64,000 bases of DNA, taken from Bacteroidales bacterium. GTDB taxonomy: Bacteria; Bacteroidota; Bacteroidia; Bacteroidales; UBA932. The stretch spans positions 54,217 through 118,216 of the forward strand of contig JAGBVU010000025.1 in assembly GCA_017630155.1 (NCBI GenBank). The letters are read 5' to 3'. Position numbers and translations under genes: made by a program. Within the stretch, counting starts at the first letter, position 1; each line of letters opens with the position of its first letter. Shown piece by piece: positions 16,884 to 25,266 of the stretch. Below the pieces are notes generated by a model. It searched no databases. It had not been told where the DNA came from and saw nothing but the letters and a program-made list of their open reading frames with translations.

Positions 16884-16959
16884 ATTTTATTAGGTCTTGT
16901 TCCCGTTTGGGATTGCAAATATAGGTAGTATTTTTGTATCTGCAAATTTTTTTTTCGTT

Positions 16960-17490
16960 TTATTCAAAAAAAGTGAAGTGGACATTGCCATATTTTTTCT
17001 CCTTAACGAAATGGGGATGTGATTCGAAGTTGTAACTTCCTGGATGCTCTAAAATTAGTCTTCCACCTTCTCGTAGTAGCCCTTTGGAGAAAATTCTGTC
17101 AGGAATAGTGTCAAGCCCTTCGATATCGTATGGAGGATCGGCGAAAATCAGATCAAAGTCTATTTTGCAGATTTCAATAAAGTCGAAAACATTGTGACGT
17201 ACCACCTGCATCCCTTTAATCCCCAATTTGGCGGAACTCTTTTTTATGAAGCTTGAGTGAAGGGGATTCATCTCGATGGAGTATATTTCAGGGCAGCCTC
17301 TTGATGCAAACTCGTAGGAGATGCTCCCTGTCCCGGAAAAGAGGTCCAGAACTCTGCATTCAGAGAGATCAAACTCGTTGATAAGCATATTGAACAGACC
17401 CTCCTTGGCGAAGTCTGTAGTGGGACGTGCCATAAAGCCATTGGGAGGTAGTATCGTTTTACCTTTGAGATTGCCGCCGATTATTCTCAT
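16960..17490 (-). CDS. rsmD: 16S rRNA (guanine(966)-N(2))-methyltransferase RsmD
   Basis: 176-residue SAM-dependent methyltransferase acting on G966 of 16S rRNA in the assembled small subunit. It begins with the family signature MRIIGGNLKGKTI, followed by RPTTDFAKEGLFNML; SAM motif I is DLFSGTGSISYEFASRG and the catalytic motif IV is ADPPYD. Length and order match RsmD. It is the last gene of a three-gene operon, 19 bases after the DUF3822 gene. Confidence 0.95.
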   Translation of the reverse strand: MRIIGGNLKGKTILPPNGFMARPTTDFAKEGLFNMLINEFDLSECRVLDLFSGTGSISYEFASRGCPEIYSIEMNPLHSSFIKKSSAKLGIKGMQVVRHNVFDFIEICKIDFDLIFADPPYDIEGLDTIPDRIFSKGLLREGGRLILEHPGSYNFESHPHFVKEKKYGNVHFTFFE

Positions 17491-17509
17491 AGTGTCAGGT
17501 TAGCGCCGA

Positions 17510-18217
17510 TTAAAATGTGCAGACCCCTTTGAAGTATTTTGACAGATCCTTTGTCTGGCTTTTTGTAAGGGGACCCATTACTTGAAGAGTGGTGAATTCA
17601 GGGTTGAACATCACCTCTTTGATTACCAGAAACAGGTAGTATTGGGCAGTTACAAAATCTTTTGCAGGATAACTGTTGGCCAATAATAGTCTGTTACCCT
17701 CTGCTGCCGATATGTGTACATCTTCTTTGGAGAAGCATACACATATTTTGTTATTGTCTGTATTGTTCAGCATTCTCTGCAACATTCCGTATACTGAAGG
17801 GTAGTATTTGGCTTTCTTCTGGATTTTGAAGATGCGTGAAGTTATGCTGTTGGGGATGGCGTATATGAGTGTCGCCTGATATTGGGGGATCTCTACACTC
17901 ATCACTTCATCCAACTCTCCGATTTTGTGCACTTGGGAGAGTATTTTGTTCTCCTCACCTTTTATATATAGGTGTGTAGGGATTAGTGTGAATTTAGGTG
18001 TAGCCACATAGACATCGGTCCCATTGTTCTTTTTCCCGAGGGCAGAGAATGAAGATAGCTCTTTTTTCAGTATTGCCTCAAAGTCAAGACCATATGACGA
18101 CACAGATGGGAAACTCTTCTCTCCCGAGAAAAGTGTCCCACCAGTTAGGTCAGTTATTTTAAAAGAAAAACCACTCAAATCAATTTGAATGGTTAATCTA
18201 TCAGCTATGTTAGCCAT
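17510..18217 (-). CDS. DUF3822-like protein
   Basis: 235 residues, resembling the Bacteroidota-specific DUF3822 family, whose genes commonly lie just upstream of rsmD. The sequence has an actin/acetokinase-like flavour (alternating beta strands, ADRLTIQIDLSGFSFKITD at the N-terminus) but no clear catalytic motif. No signal peptide, so cytoplasmic. Function unknown; gene order suggests a link to ribosome or RNA metabolism. Assignment rests on overall appearance and context rather than on a diagnostic motif. Confidence 0.7.
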   Translation of the reverse strand: MANIADRLTIQIDLSGFSFKITDLTGGTLFSGEKSFPSVSSYGLDFEAILKKELSSFSALGKKNNGTDVYVATPKFTLIPTHLYIKGEENKILSQVHKIGELDEVMSVEIPQYQATLIYAIPNSITSRIFKIQKKAKYYPSVYGMLQRMLNNTDNNKICVCFSKEDVHISAAEGNRLLLANSYPAKDFVTAQYYLFLVIKEVMFNPEFTTLQVMGPLTKSQTKDLSKYFKGVCTF

Positions 18218-18227
18218 ATATGTTTTA

Positions 18228-18845
18228 CTATTCCCAGTTACCAGCGTTGTTGTTAGGAGTAGTTACACTACCAACTTTAAGACCAGTGTATCTGCCAAGA
18301 TCCTCTTGAGCAGCTTTAAGGTTGATGATAAGCTGTCTGTCAAGACCACGGAGAAGGTCATCATAAGAGATTGTACCCTCGAACAATGGAACGTTTACAC
18401 CTGATACAGATTTGATAACAGCGTCCATTGTGATCTCTTTACCATTGCCGTAAGGAATGTATTTGATAGAGTCAACGATGAAGTTAGGCTGATCTTTGAA
18501 AAGGGTGTCTTTGATGGCAACCTTCATAGTGTCACGGCGTACTCTTTTCTGTGCTACTGCCAAAGAGTCGTCCATAGAACCGATTTGTCTTACCACTGTC
18601 ATTTCACCATTGTTGTAGAAATCAACCAATGAGTCCAAAGAAGCGGTGAATCTGCCGTGCTCGCCTTTGAATGCTACTTCAAGAGTACGGATAGCTTTAA
18701 GTCTTTCAACTGCTACATCTTTTCTCTTGTCAACTTCCTGTTCGAACCTTACAGGTTTCATAATGCTTGCTACTAGAAGGTAACCCAATACAACGATAAT
18801 TGCAGGGAATACAACCAATGTTAAGATTTTTTGTAGTGCTTTCAT
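18228..18845 (-). CDS. Uncharacterised single-pass membrane protein
   Basis: 205 residues; one N-terminal transmembrane helix (about residues 8-28, ILTLVVFPAIIVVLGYLLVASIM), then a basic/acidic region VDKRKDVAVERLKAIRTLEVAFKGEHGRF that resembles the long helix of pilin-like proteins, and a hydrophilic C-terminal domain rich in Asp, Asn and Thr. No known domain is recognised. The first gene of the operon with DUF3822 and rsmD (gaps 10 and 19 bases). A good promoter lies upstream. Confidence 0.8.
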   Translation of the reverse strand: MKALQKILTLVVFPAIIVVLGYLLVASIMKPVRFEQEVDKRKDVAVERLKAIRTLEVAFKGEHGRFTASLDSLVDFYNNGEMTVVRQIGSMDDSLAVAQKRVRRDTMKVAIKDTLFKDQPNFIVDSIKYIPYGNGKEITMDAVIKSVSGVNVPLFEGTISYDDLLRGLDRQLIINLKAAQEDLGRYTGLKVGSVTTPNNNAGNWE

Positions 18846-18889
18846 TTATTTTATGATTTATTATTGTCTTCAATACGTAAATTGACCCA

Positions 18890-18920
18890 CAAAAGTAAAA
18901 ATAATAATTAGGACTTGCAA
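18890..18920 (-). promoter_or_regulatory. Promoter of the 18845-16960 operon
   Basis: Minus-strand TACTTTTG (18890-18897) with TTG (18918-18920) 20 bases upstream, matching the Bacteroidetes -7/-33 pattern. Leader of about 38 bases to the ATG at 18845. Confidence 0.65.
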
Positions 18921-18928
18921 TATATTTT

Positions 18929-18936
18929 TAATTTTG
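18929..18936 (+). promoter_or_regulatory. -7 element of the nrnA operon
   Basis: TAATTTTG fits TAnnTTTG, divergent to the promoter at 18890-18920. A GGAGG-like stretch (18938-18943) follows, 15 bases before the ATG. It excludes the TTG at 18934 as a start. Confidence 0.45.
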
Positions 18937-18957
18937 CGGAGGAATAAATTTTTTGAA

Positions 18958-19980
18958 ATGGTAAAAGAGTTTGTAGAACAGTTGGAAAAGTTAGTGGAAA
19001 ATGCCACTAATATAGTGATAGTAGGACACTTCAATCCAGATGGAGACTCGGTCGGTTCGGTGACTGGAATGAGAAGTTATTTGGAGATGAAAGGGAAAAA
19101 TCCTAAGGTACTTCTCCCCAGCAAGTATCCCGATTTCCTCTCTTTTCTTGATGCTGACAGCGATTATCAGGTATATACCCAGAATCCCGAACTTGTGACA
19201 GAGTCGGTCGGATCTGCAGACCTTATACTGTGTCTTGATTTCAATAATCTTGGGAGGACTGAGGGGCTAAAAGAGCTGATCAGCTCAAGCAGTGCCACCA
19301 AGGTACTCATTGATCATCACCCATCTCCGGAGGTTGAATCTTTCGATCTGGTCTGTTCTACAGTAAAAACTTCATCGACTTGTGAACTTCTGTTTTACGT
19401 TCTGATGGAGACCACTTCCATCTCCAATGATGTCCAAAAAATGCCTTATAAATGTGCAGAAGCTCTTGCAACAGGGATGCTTACAGATACCAATAATTTC
19501 AAGAATTCTGCCATTGCATCTACCTACAAAATGGCCTCACTCCTTCTGGAAAGGGGGGTCTCTCTCGATGATCTGGGCAAGAGAGTTTTTGGCAGCTATT
19601 CGGAGTCAAGGATGAGACTTATGGGGGAGATGCTCCGCAATCAGATGGTAGTTTTGCCCGAACTCGGTGCTGCATATATGGTTCTGTCAAAAAAAATCCA
19701 GAAAGAGTACAATTATTTGCAAGGAGATTCTGAAGGTTTTGTAAATTTGCCACTTTTAATAGAAGGGGTAGAGGTGTCGGCAATGTTTACAGAGAGTGAC
19801 GAATTTATCAGGGTATCTCTCAGATCCCAGGGTGGAGTTTCGGTCAATGCATTGTCGAGGAGCTACTTCAATGGTGGTGGCCATGAAAGGGCATCGGGGG
19901 GTAGACTTTTCATCCCTGTTGAGGAGGTTCCTGAATATTTTGAAAAATCGCTGAAAGCATTTTTAGCTGAAAGAGAGTAA
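18958..19980 (+). CDS. DHH-family phosphoesterase, NrnA-like
   Basis: 340 residues with the DHH-DHHA1 architecture of bifunctional oligoribonuclease/PAP phosphatases. Visible metal-binding motifs: GHFNPDGDSVGS, LDFNNLGR, IDHHPSP (the DHH motif) and LTDTNNF; the C-terminal substrate motif is GGGHERASGG. It would degrade nanoRNAs or dephosphorylate 3'-phosphoadenosine 5'-phosphate in the cytoplasm. Start at ATG 18958; an in-frame TTG lies upstream inside the promoter. First gene of a plus-strand run that continues to 23797. Confidence 0.92.
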   Translation: MVKEFVEQLEKLVENATNIVIVGHFNPDGDSVGSVTGMRSYLEMKGKNPKVLLPSKYPDFLSFLDADSDYQVYTQNPELVTESVGSADLILCLDFNNLGRTEGLKELISSSSATKVLIDHHPSPEVESFDLVCSTVKTSSTCELLFYVLMETTSISNDVQKMPYKCAEALATGMLTDTNNFKNSAIASTYKMASLLLERGVSLDDLGKRVFGSYSESRMRLMGEMLRNQMVVLPELGAAYMVLSKKIQKEYNYLQGDSEGFVNLPLLIEGVEVSAMFTESDEFIRVSLRSQGGVSVNALSRSYFNGGGHERASGGRLFIPVEEVPEYFEKSLKAFLAERE

Positions 19981-20025
19981 TATAAAGGCACGCTATTTGT
20001 TGTGCCTATGTGCCGTAAAATGAGT

Positions 20026-20544
20026 ATGAAGAGGGTAATACTGGTGTTGTCGATATTGATTTTCGCCGCCTGCTCCAACGATGTCAAACTGACGTTGATA
20101 AGCCAGGAGGAGAAGATTGATTCGTATATCAGCACCACATTCAGAGACTCAACGGTAGTCAGAAACAATGGCTCTAACAGAGTTGTCCTTAGCAGGAATG
20201 AGAGTGAGCCTATGGCAGAGAAGGGTGATTCCATCCATTTCTACTATGCGGGCTATGTTTTCAATAACTCTCCGAGTATGATTTTTGCCACCAATCTTGA
20301 AGCGGTGGCAGAGCAGTCTGGACTTGTGGTGACAAATCCGGATTACTCAGTGATGAAGGCCACTCTGTCTGATGGTGAACTTATTCCGGGGCTGGTCTAC
20401 GGACTGGAGGGGGTTCATCAGGGAGAGCATTGCATTATCCTTTTTGCTGCAGATCTGGGATTTGGAGCCCAGAAACAATATAATATACCAAGATTGTCGG
20501 CCTTAGCATATGAAATATGGGTCGAAAGAGTAATTAAACAATAG
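20026..20544 (+). CDS. FKBP-type peptidyl-prolyl isomerase lipoprotein
   Basis: 172-residue lipoprotein; signal peptide MKRVILVLSILIFAAC with the lipidation Cys. One FKBP domain, recognised by GDSIHFYYAGYVF near its start and ELIPGLVYGLEGVHQGE...ILFAADLGFG near its end. Several active-site aromatics of true FKBPs are altered, so it may act as a chaperone rather than an isomerase. It resembles GldI-type proteins of Bacteroidota. Start chosen at 20026; in-frame ATGs at 20008 and 20020 exist but spoil the signal peptide. Confidence 0.82.
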   Translation: MKRVILVLSILIFAACSNDVKLTLISQEEKIDSYISTTFRDSTVVRNNGSNRVVLSRNESEPMAEKGDSIHFYYAGYVFNNSPSMIFATNLEAVAEQSGLVVTNPDYSVMKATLSDGELIPGLVYGLEGVHQGEHCIILFAADLGFGAQKQYNIPRLSALAYEIWVERVIKQ

Positions 20545-20553
20545 ATGTTCATA

Positions 20554-21564
20554 ATGAAAAGAATCAAATTGTGGGGAGTTGTCCTGTTTTCTATGGTTGC
20601 ATATCTTGCCGTCTCGTGTGCGGTAGAGGTGGATGAGAAAACTGAGGATATCCAGGAACGAATTTTTAACGCATTCATCAGGACAAACGGATGGGAAAAT
20701 GCAGAGAGACTGGGGGACAGTACATATATCGTAGAGAGGTCAGGGACCGGTACCGGTACAAACCCTTCTGACAGTATGTATGGCTTTGTCAGATATACAG
20801 CCCAGTACACAACAGGAGACTATGCTGCATATAACTATGACTCTATTGCGAAGCAGCTGGGTACATATGAGGAATCAAGCATTTATGAGCCATTTGTGTG
20901 GCCTATTAGGACAGGCGATGTCAGTGATCCTCTTTGCGACATTCTTAAAAATATGAAACCAGGGGAGAAGACACTCTCTGTAGTTGCCCCTTGGACAAAT
21001 ACTACCAACAGTACCTATGCATTCACATCGACATCGGCCCCTATCGTATATAGTATAGAGCTCCTCAAGGTGGTGCCAGATATCCAGGAGTATGAATATG
21101 AGCAGCTTCAGCAGTTCTCCAATAAATATTTTGAAGGTATGGACTCTTTGAGCCAAGGTTTCTACTTCAAAAAGATACATGCCAGTGAATATGCTGATAC
21201 CATTGCTGACGGCAACGCTATAAGGGTGAAATATGTGGGACGTCTCCTTAATGGTAGAGTGTTTGATACCAATATTGAGGATACTGCCAAAAAATACGAC
21301 CTCTATAACCCTATGGAGGAGTACAACTCTATGAGTGTTATCTATAATGTGGACCCTGAAACCATTGAAAAAGAGGAGGATCTTGTCCTTGGTTTCTGTA
21401 AGGCACTCACTTCAGGAGGGATGACATACGGAGACAAATGCTTCGTCTTCTTCGTTTCAGATTTGGGGTATGGTGGCAATGGTAACCTTGAAAACGGCTC
21501 TGGAATTCCCCCTTACTGCCCAATATCATTTGAGGTTTGGATTGAGGAGTATGAGAAAGCCTGA
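20554..21564 (+). CDS. FKBP-like lipoprotein with two domains
   Basis: 336 residues; lipoprotein signal ending AYLAVSC. It appears to hold two FKBP-like domains. The first has YGFVRYTAQYTTGDYAAYN and MKPGEKTLSVVAPWT. The second has GNAIRVKYVGRLLNGRVFDT and GMTYGDKCFVFFVSDLGYG, with a C-terminal strand ISFEVWIEE. It lies next to the single-domain FKBP gene, which suggests gene duplication, and would fold or hold outer-membrane or secreted proteins in the periplasm. ATG at 20554 is preferred to 20545 because it gives a normal signal peptide. Confidence 0.82.
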   Translation: MKRIKLWGVVLFSMVAYLAVSCAVEVDEKTEDIQERIFNAFIRTNGWENAERLGDSTYIVERSGTGTGTNPSDSMYGFVRYTAQYTTGDYAAYNYDSIAKQLGTYEESSIYEPFVWPIRTGDVSDPLCDILKNMKPGEKTLSVVAPWTNTTNSTYAFTSTSAPIVYSIELLKVVPDIQEYEYEQLQQFSNKYFEGMDSLSQGFYFKKIHASEYADTIADGNAIRVKYVGRLLNGRVFDTNIEDTAKKYDLYNPMEEYNSMSVIYNVDPETIEKEEDLVLGFCKALTSGGMTYGDKCFVFFVSDLGYGGNGNLENGSGIPPYCPISFEVWIEEYEKA

Positions 21565-22963
21565 CCGTAAGAGAGTTTTCCTGACTGGTGCCACCGGCAA
21601 TATGGGCTGGGCAGGTTTTCAGGAGCTTCTCTCCAGAAGCGACAGGTTTGATGTGACCATATTGGCCCGTCCAAGCAAAAAAAATCAGAAAAAATTAAAG
21701 AAATATATGAATCACCCCCACGTGCAGATCGTGTGGGGTGATTTGACTAATTATGCGGATGTGCTCAGATGTGTTGAGGGTGCTGACTATGTCCTCCACG
21801 TAGGCGGGATGGTCTCTCCGGCCGCCGACCGTCATCCTAAGAGGACGATGGAGGTCAATATTGGCTCAGCACATAATGTGGTGAATGCGGTGAAGGCGCA
21901 GCCCAATAAGGATGATATAGGTGTAGTCTATATCGGCTCAGTGGCCCAGACCGGTCATCACGAACCCCCTTACCACTGGGGACGATGTGGCGATTCTGTC
22001 AAAGCCAGCAGACACGACTATTACTCACTCTCCAAATGTATAGCGGAGCTTGTCTTTGCCGAGTCAGGACTCAAAAAATGGGTATCTATAAGGCAGAGCG
22101 GCATGCTTTACCCGGAACTTCTGACCAAAGCCAATGATCCTATCACTTTCCACGTCCCATTCAGCGGGGTGCTCGAATGGAGCACAGTGGAGGATTCAGG
22201 CAGGGTACTTGCCAATGTGTGTGAGGATTGGGTTCCGGAAGAATTTTGGGGAGGTTTCTATAATCTGAGCAGCGGCCCCTCCTATAGACTTACCAATTAC
22301 GAGTTTGAGAAAATGCTCCTGGAGGCCATATCCTGCCCACCTGTGGAGAAGGTCTTTGAGAGAAATTGGTTTGCTACCCAAAATTTTCACGGTCAGTGGT
22401 ACACGGATGCTGACCGCCTCGAGGAGATGCTTCATTTCAGAGAGAATATAGATGCAAAAGAGTATTTCAGAAGGTTGAAAAAAAGGGTTCCGTGGTATTT
22501 TTCATTGGCGGCAATTGTCCCGGCATTTGCCATCAAGGCCTTTATGAAACATCTCGCTACTACTGATCCTCTCGGGACGCTCTACTGGCTCAAATACGGA
22601 GTTGAAAAGAGGATTGATGCCCACTTCGGCTCGGAGAGGATGTGGAAAGAGATAGGGGACTGGAGTACATTTGACTACAGCAGACCATCCGAAGAGGCAC
22701 TGCTTCCCGATTTGGGTTTCGATGAGAGCAAACCTGCGCAGCAATGGACCATCACGGATCTTCATAAGTCTGCACTGCCGAAGGGTGGGCAATGCCTGGC
22801 GACAGAATATACCCCAGGGGATATATTTACCCCTGTCCGATGGAGATGCTCTTGTCGCAATGAGTTTGAGATGTCACCCAATTCTGTCCTTCGGGGAGGG
22901 CACTGGTGTCCCGAGTGTCTGAATAAGACAGTATTGCCTGAAGAACCCACTATATTGGAATAA
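21551..22963 (+). CDS. NAD-dependent epimerase/dehydratase-like SDR with C-terminal zinc ribbon
   Basis: 470 residues. An extended short-chain dehydrogenase occupies the first 330: dinucleotide motif TGATGNMG near the N-terminus and active-site YSLSK (Tyr-x-x-x-Lys). A hydrophobic stretch, WYFSLAAIVPAFAIKAFM, follows. The last 60 residues hold a separate zinc-binding module, WRCSC...HWCPEC, close in form to the DUF4379-type ribbon. Start at 21551 overlaps the FKBP stop codon; the frame extends upstream to 21470, but only inside the FKBP gene. Substrate unknown. The SDR call is firm, the tail call is by Cys spacing. Confidence 0.87.
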   Translation: MRKPDRKRVFLTGATGNMGWAGFQELLSRSDRFDVTILARPSKKNQKKLKKYMNHPHVQIVWGDLTNYADVLRCVEGADYVLHVGGMVSPAADRHPKRTMEVNIGSAHNVVNAVKAQPNKDDIGVVYIGSVAQTGHHEPPYHWGRCGDSVKASRHDYYSLSKCIAELVFAESGLKKWVSIRQSGMLYPELLTKANDPITFHVPFSGVLEWSTVEDSGRVLANVCEDWVPEEFWGGFYNLSSGPSYRLTNYEFEKMLLEAISCPPVEKVFERNWFATQNFHGQWYTDADRLEEMLHFRENIDAKEYFRRLKKRVPWYFSLAAIVPAFAIKAFMKHLATTDPLGTLYWLKYGVEKRIDAHFGSERMWKEIGDWSTFDYSRPSEEALLPDLGFDESKPAQQWTITDLHKSALPKGGQCLATEYTPGDIFTPVRWRCSCRNEFEMSPNSVLRGGHWCPECLNKTVLPEEPTILE

Positions 22964-22981
22964 TCACCTAATTCAATAATT

Positions 22982-23797
22982 ATGAGAAAAATTTTTCTAT
23001 TGGCGCTATTCGCCATCCTTTTCACATCTTGCGGTGACCAGACTTGGAGAAAATATGATGATCCTGTGATGCGTGCATATCTGAAGGATAGTCTTGAAGT
23101 GATGGATGCCCGCAGCGCCGATGTACTTGCTTCGGCATATATGGCTGAGAAATATCTTGGCGAAAACACTGAGATCCCAGGATGGGAAGGTTTTCCTGTG
23201 AAGCTGTACGAATACTATACAGATGTGGATGTGAAGATCAACAAGCCTAAAAAGGGTCTTGTCTATATGCTCAACCCATCACCAAGACAGTTGTCGATGT
23301 GGATTCTCAATGCTGTTTATGCTGCGACAGATACGCTCCGTTATGAGGATATCAAGAGATTGTCGAACTTTATCAAATGGCAGTCAGGTGCACAATTCCC
23401 TGTAAAAGGCGTGGTGTATGAGGCTATGTATGTGAGAAATCACTTCAGACCATATGTTTTTAAAGATGGTGTGACAGTGTATCTTGCAGATGCAGCCCAT
23501 TTCCCAAGGGTGGACAGCACATGTACAGAAGAGCACCTTCAGTTCTATGTGAACGAGATGGAGAATGAGCACTTGAAGCCAAATACAGGGCGCTATGCCC
23601 GTATCTCAAGCACCTCACGTGAGATGTATTATGAGGCTGGCGGCACTGTGGATGTAGGGTGCGATACCCTCCGTAGCCACGCATGGCTTGACGAGGTGAA
23701 GAGACTATATCAGAAAGCCTGGACCTCAGACGAGAACGAGCTTATCAATGCCTGGGCCAAATACTGGCTCTCCGGTAAGAGAGAATATATATACTAA
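22982..23797 (+). CDS. Uncharacterised lipoprotein
   Basis: 271 residues; the signal peptide MRKIFLLALFAILFTSC makes it a lipoprotein. The mature part is soluble, rich in Tyr and charged residues, without a known domain; the stretches SPRQLSMWILNAVYAATDT and RYARISSTSREMYYEAGG stand out. It is the last gene of the run that begins with nrnA, 18 bases after the SDR gene, and is followed by a strong terminator. No function is assigned. Confidence 0.8.
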   Translation: MRKIFLLALFAILFTSCGDQTWRKYDDPVMRAYLKDSLEVMDARSADVLASAYMAEKYLGENTEIPGWEGFPVKLYEYYTDVDVKINKPKKGLVYMLNPSPRQLSMWILNAVYAATDTLRYEDIKRLSNFIKWQSGAQFPVKGVVYEAMYVRNHFRPYVFKDGVTVYLADAAHFPRVDSTCTEEHLQFYVNEMENEHLKPNTGRYARISSTSREMYYEAGGTVDVGCDTLRSHAWLDEVKRLYQKAWTSDENELINAWAKYWLSGKREYIY

Positions 23798-23808
23798 GCC
23801 AGATAATA

Positions 23809-23847
23809 AAAAATACCCTCCGTTCTGAAAGAGCGGAGGGTATTTTT
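23809..23847. terminator. Bidirectional intrinsic terminator
   Basis: 14-bp perfect stem (23809-23822 with 23834-23847) with an A-run on one side and a T-run on the other. It separates the convergent lipoprotein and CoA-transferase genes. Confidence 0.9.
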
Positions 23848-23862
23848 ATGTAGTATCGGATA

Positions 23863-25167
23863 TTAACCTACGAAGTGGAAGTGAGGGCCGAATCTTTCGA
23901 AAGCAGCTCTGTCAAGTTCCTCTCTGTGGTCAGGGTGAGCTACGCTGATGATAAGTTTTGCTCTCTCCTGAAGTGATTTGCCATAAAGGTTAACAGCACC
24001 GTGCTCAGTCACGAACCAGTGGATGTGTTGTCTTGTAGTAACTACACCGGCACCAGGGGTAAGGATAGGAGAAATCTTGCTCACACCTTTGTTGGTTACA
24101 GAAGGCATAGCGATGATAGCTTTACCACCTTTTGACATAGATGCACCGTAGATGAAGTCAATCTGTCCACCAACACCTGAGTAGAATTTGGTGCCAAGTG
24201 AGTCAGCACAAACCTGACCGGTGATGTCCACCTGAAGAGCAGAGTTGATAGCTGTCACTTTAGGGTTCTTGGCGATGATAAATGGATCGTTGGTGTATCC
24301 TACGTCCATCATAGCTACCATAGGGTTGTCGTCGATGAAGTCATAAACTCTCTGTGAACCCATAAGGAATGTAGAAACCAATTTACCTTTGTCGATAGCT
24401 TTCTCAGCACCATTGATAACGCCTTTCTCTACAAGAGGAAGAACGCCGTCAGCGAACATCTCAGTGTGGATACCAAGGTTTTTGTGACCGCCAAGCTGTG
24501 CAAGCACTGCGTTAGGGATAGCACCGATACCCATCTGAAGGGTTGCACCATCCTCGATAAGGGCAGCACAGTTGTTACCGATAGCTGTCTCGATAGCTGA
24601 TGGCTCAGAGAAGTGGGCAGGCTCAAGCTCTGAATCGTGCTCTACAAAGATATCAATCATAGAAACAGGAATCATAGCGTCACCGAAAGCACGAGGAACG
24701 TGTTTGTTGACAACTGCGATTACATATTCTGCTGTCTCGATAGCTGCAAGGGTGGCATCTACTGAAGTACCAAGAGATACATATCCGTGTTTGTCAGGAG
24801 GAGAAACCTGAACCATAGCTACATTACAAGGTACAGCACCTGTTCTGTAAAGTTTCTGAGTCTCGCTCAAGAAAATTGGAATGTAGTCAGCATAACCTGC
24901 CTGAACACTTTTGCGTACGTTACCACCTACGAAAAATGCCTGGTGGAAGAATACACCTTCGTATTTTGCATCGGTATAAGGTGCCTCGCCCTCAGTGTGA
25001 AGGTGGTGGATGCGAACATCTCTCAGTTCACCTGCGTCGCCTCTGCGGCAAAGTGCGTCGATAAGCACTTTTGGTGCACTTGCTACACTGCTGAAGTGAA
25101 TGTGGTCACCAGATTTAACCACTTTAACAGCTTCGTCAGCGCTAACGAATTTAATGTCTTTGTACAT
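23863..25167 (-). CDS. Acetyl-CoA hydrolase/transferase family (butyryl-CoA or 4-hydroxybutyrate CoA-transferase)
   Basis: 434-residue family I CoA-transferase. It moves CoA between acyl-CoA and acetate through a glutamyl-CoA intermediate. The segment LGIHTEM carries the family's catalytic Glu, and FYSGVGGQIDFIYGASMS is the conserved C-terminal CoA-binding part. Length fits 4-hydroxybutyrate CoA-transferase (AbfT/Cat2) and butyryl-CoA:acetate CoA-transferase alike; these cannot be told apart here. With ptb-buk it gives a second route from butyryl-CoA. Single gene with its own promoter and terminator. Confidence 0.9.
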   Translation of the reverse strand: MYKDIKFVSADEAVKVVKSGDHIHFSSVASAPKVLIDALCRRGDAGELRDVRIHHLHTEGEAPYTDAKYEGVFFHQAFFVGGNVRKSVQAGYADYIPIFLSETQKLYRTGAVPCNVAMVQVSPPDKHGYVSLGTSVDATLAAIETAEYVIAVVNKHVPRAFGDAMIPVSMIDIFVEHDSELEPAHFSEPSAIETAIGNNCAALIEDGATLQMGIGAIPNAVLAQLGGHKNLGIHTEMFADGVLPLVEKGVINGAEKAIDKGKLVSTFLMGSQRVYDFIDDNPMVAMMDVGYTNDPFIIAKNPKVTAINSALQVDITGQVCADSLGTKFYSGVGGQIDFIYGASMSKGGKAIIAMPSVTNKGVSKISPILTPGAGVVTTRQHIHWFVTEHGAVNLYGKSLQERAKLIISVAHPDHREELDRAAFERFGPHFHFVG

Positions 25168-25207
25168 GATATAATTGTAAATTAATTAATGAATATTCAC
25201 TAAAGGG

Positions 25208-25215
25208 CAAAGTTA
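25208..25215 (-). promoter_or_regulatory. -7 element of the CoA-transferase gene
   Basis: Minus-strand TAACTTTG fits TAnnTTTG; leader of about 35 bases to the ATG at 25167. A clear -33 element is not seen. Confidence 0.45.
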
Positions 25216-25237
25216 AGAAAACAATCTTATAAATTGC

Positions 25238-25245
25238 TATCTTTG
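25238..25245 (+). promoter_or_regulatory. -7 element of mazG
   Basis: TATCTTTG, the same sequence as in the prfA and PurF-like promoters, 21 bases before the mazG ATG and divergent to the CoA-transferase promoter. It rules out the longer frame opening at 25234. Confidence 0.5.
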
Positions 25246-25266
25246 CCCCCAATAAAAGTTCCAAAA

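Noticed and set aside
21470..21550. N-terminal extension of the SDR protein
   Set aside because: Overlaps the conserved end of the FKBP gene; the family start MRKPDRKRVFLTGATG is at 21551.
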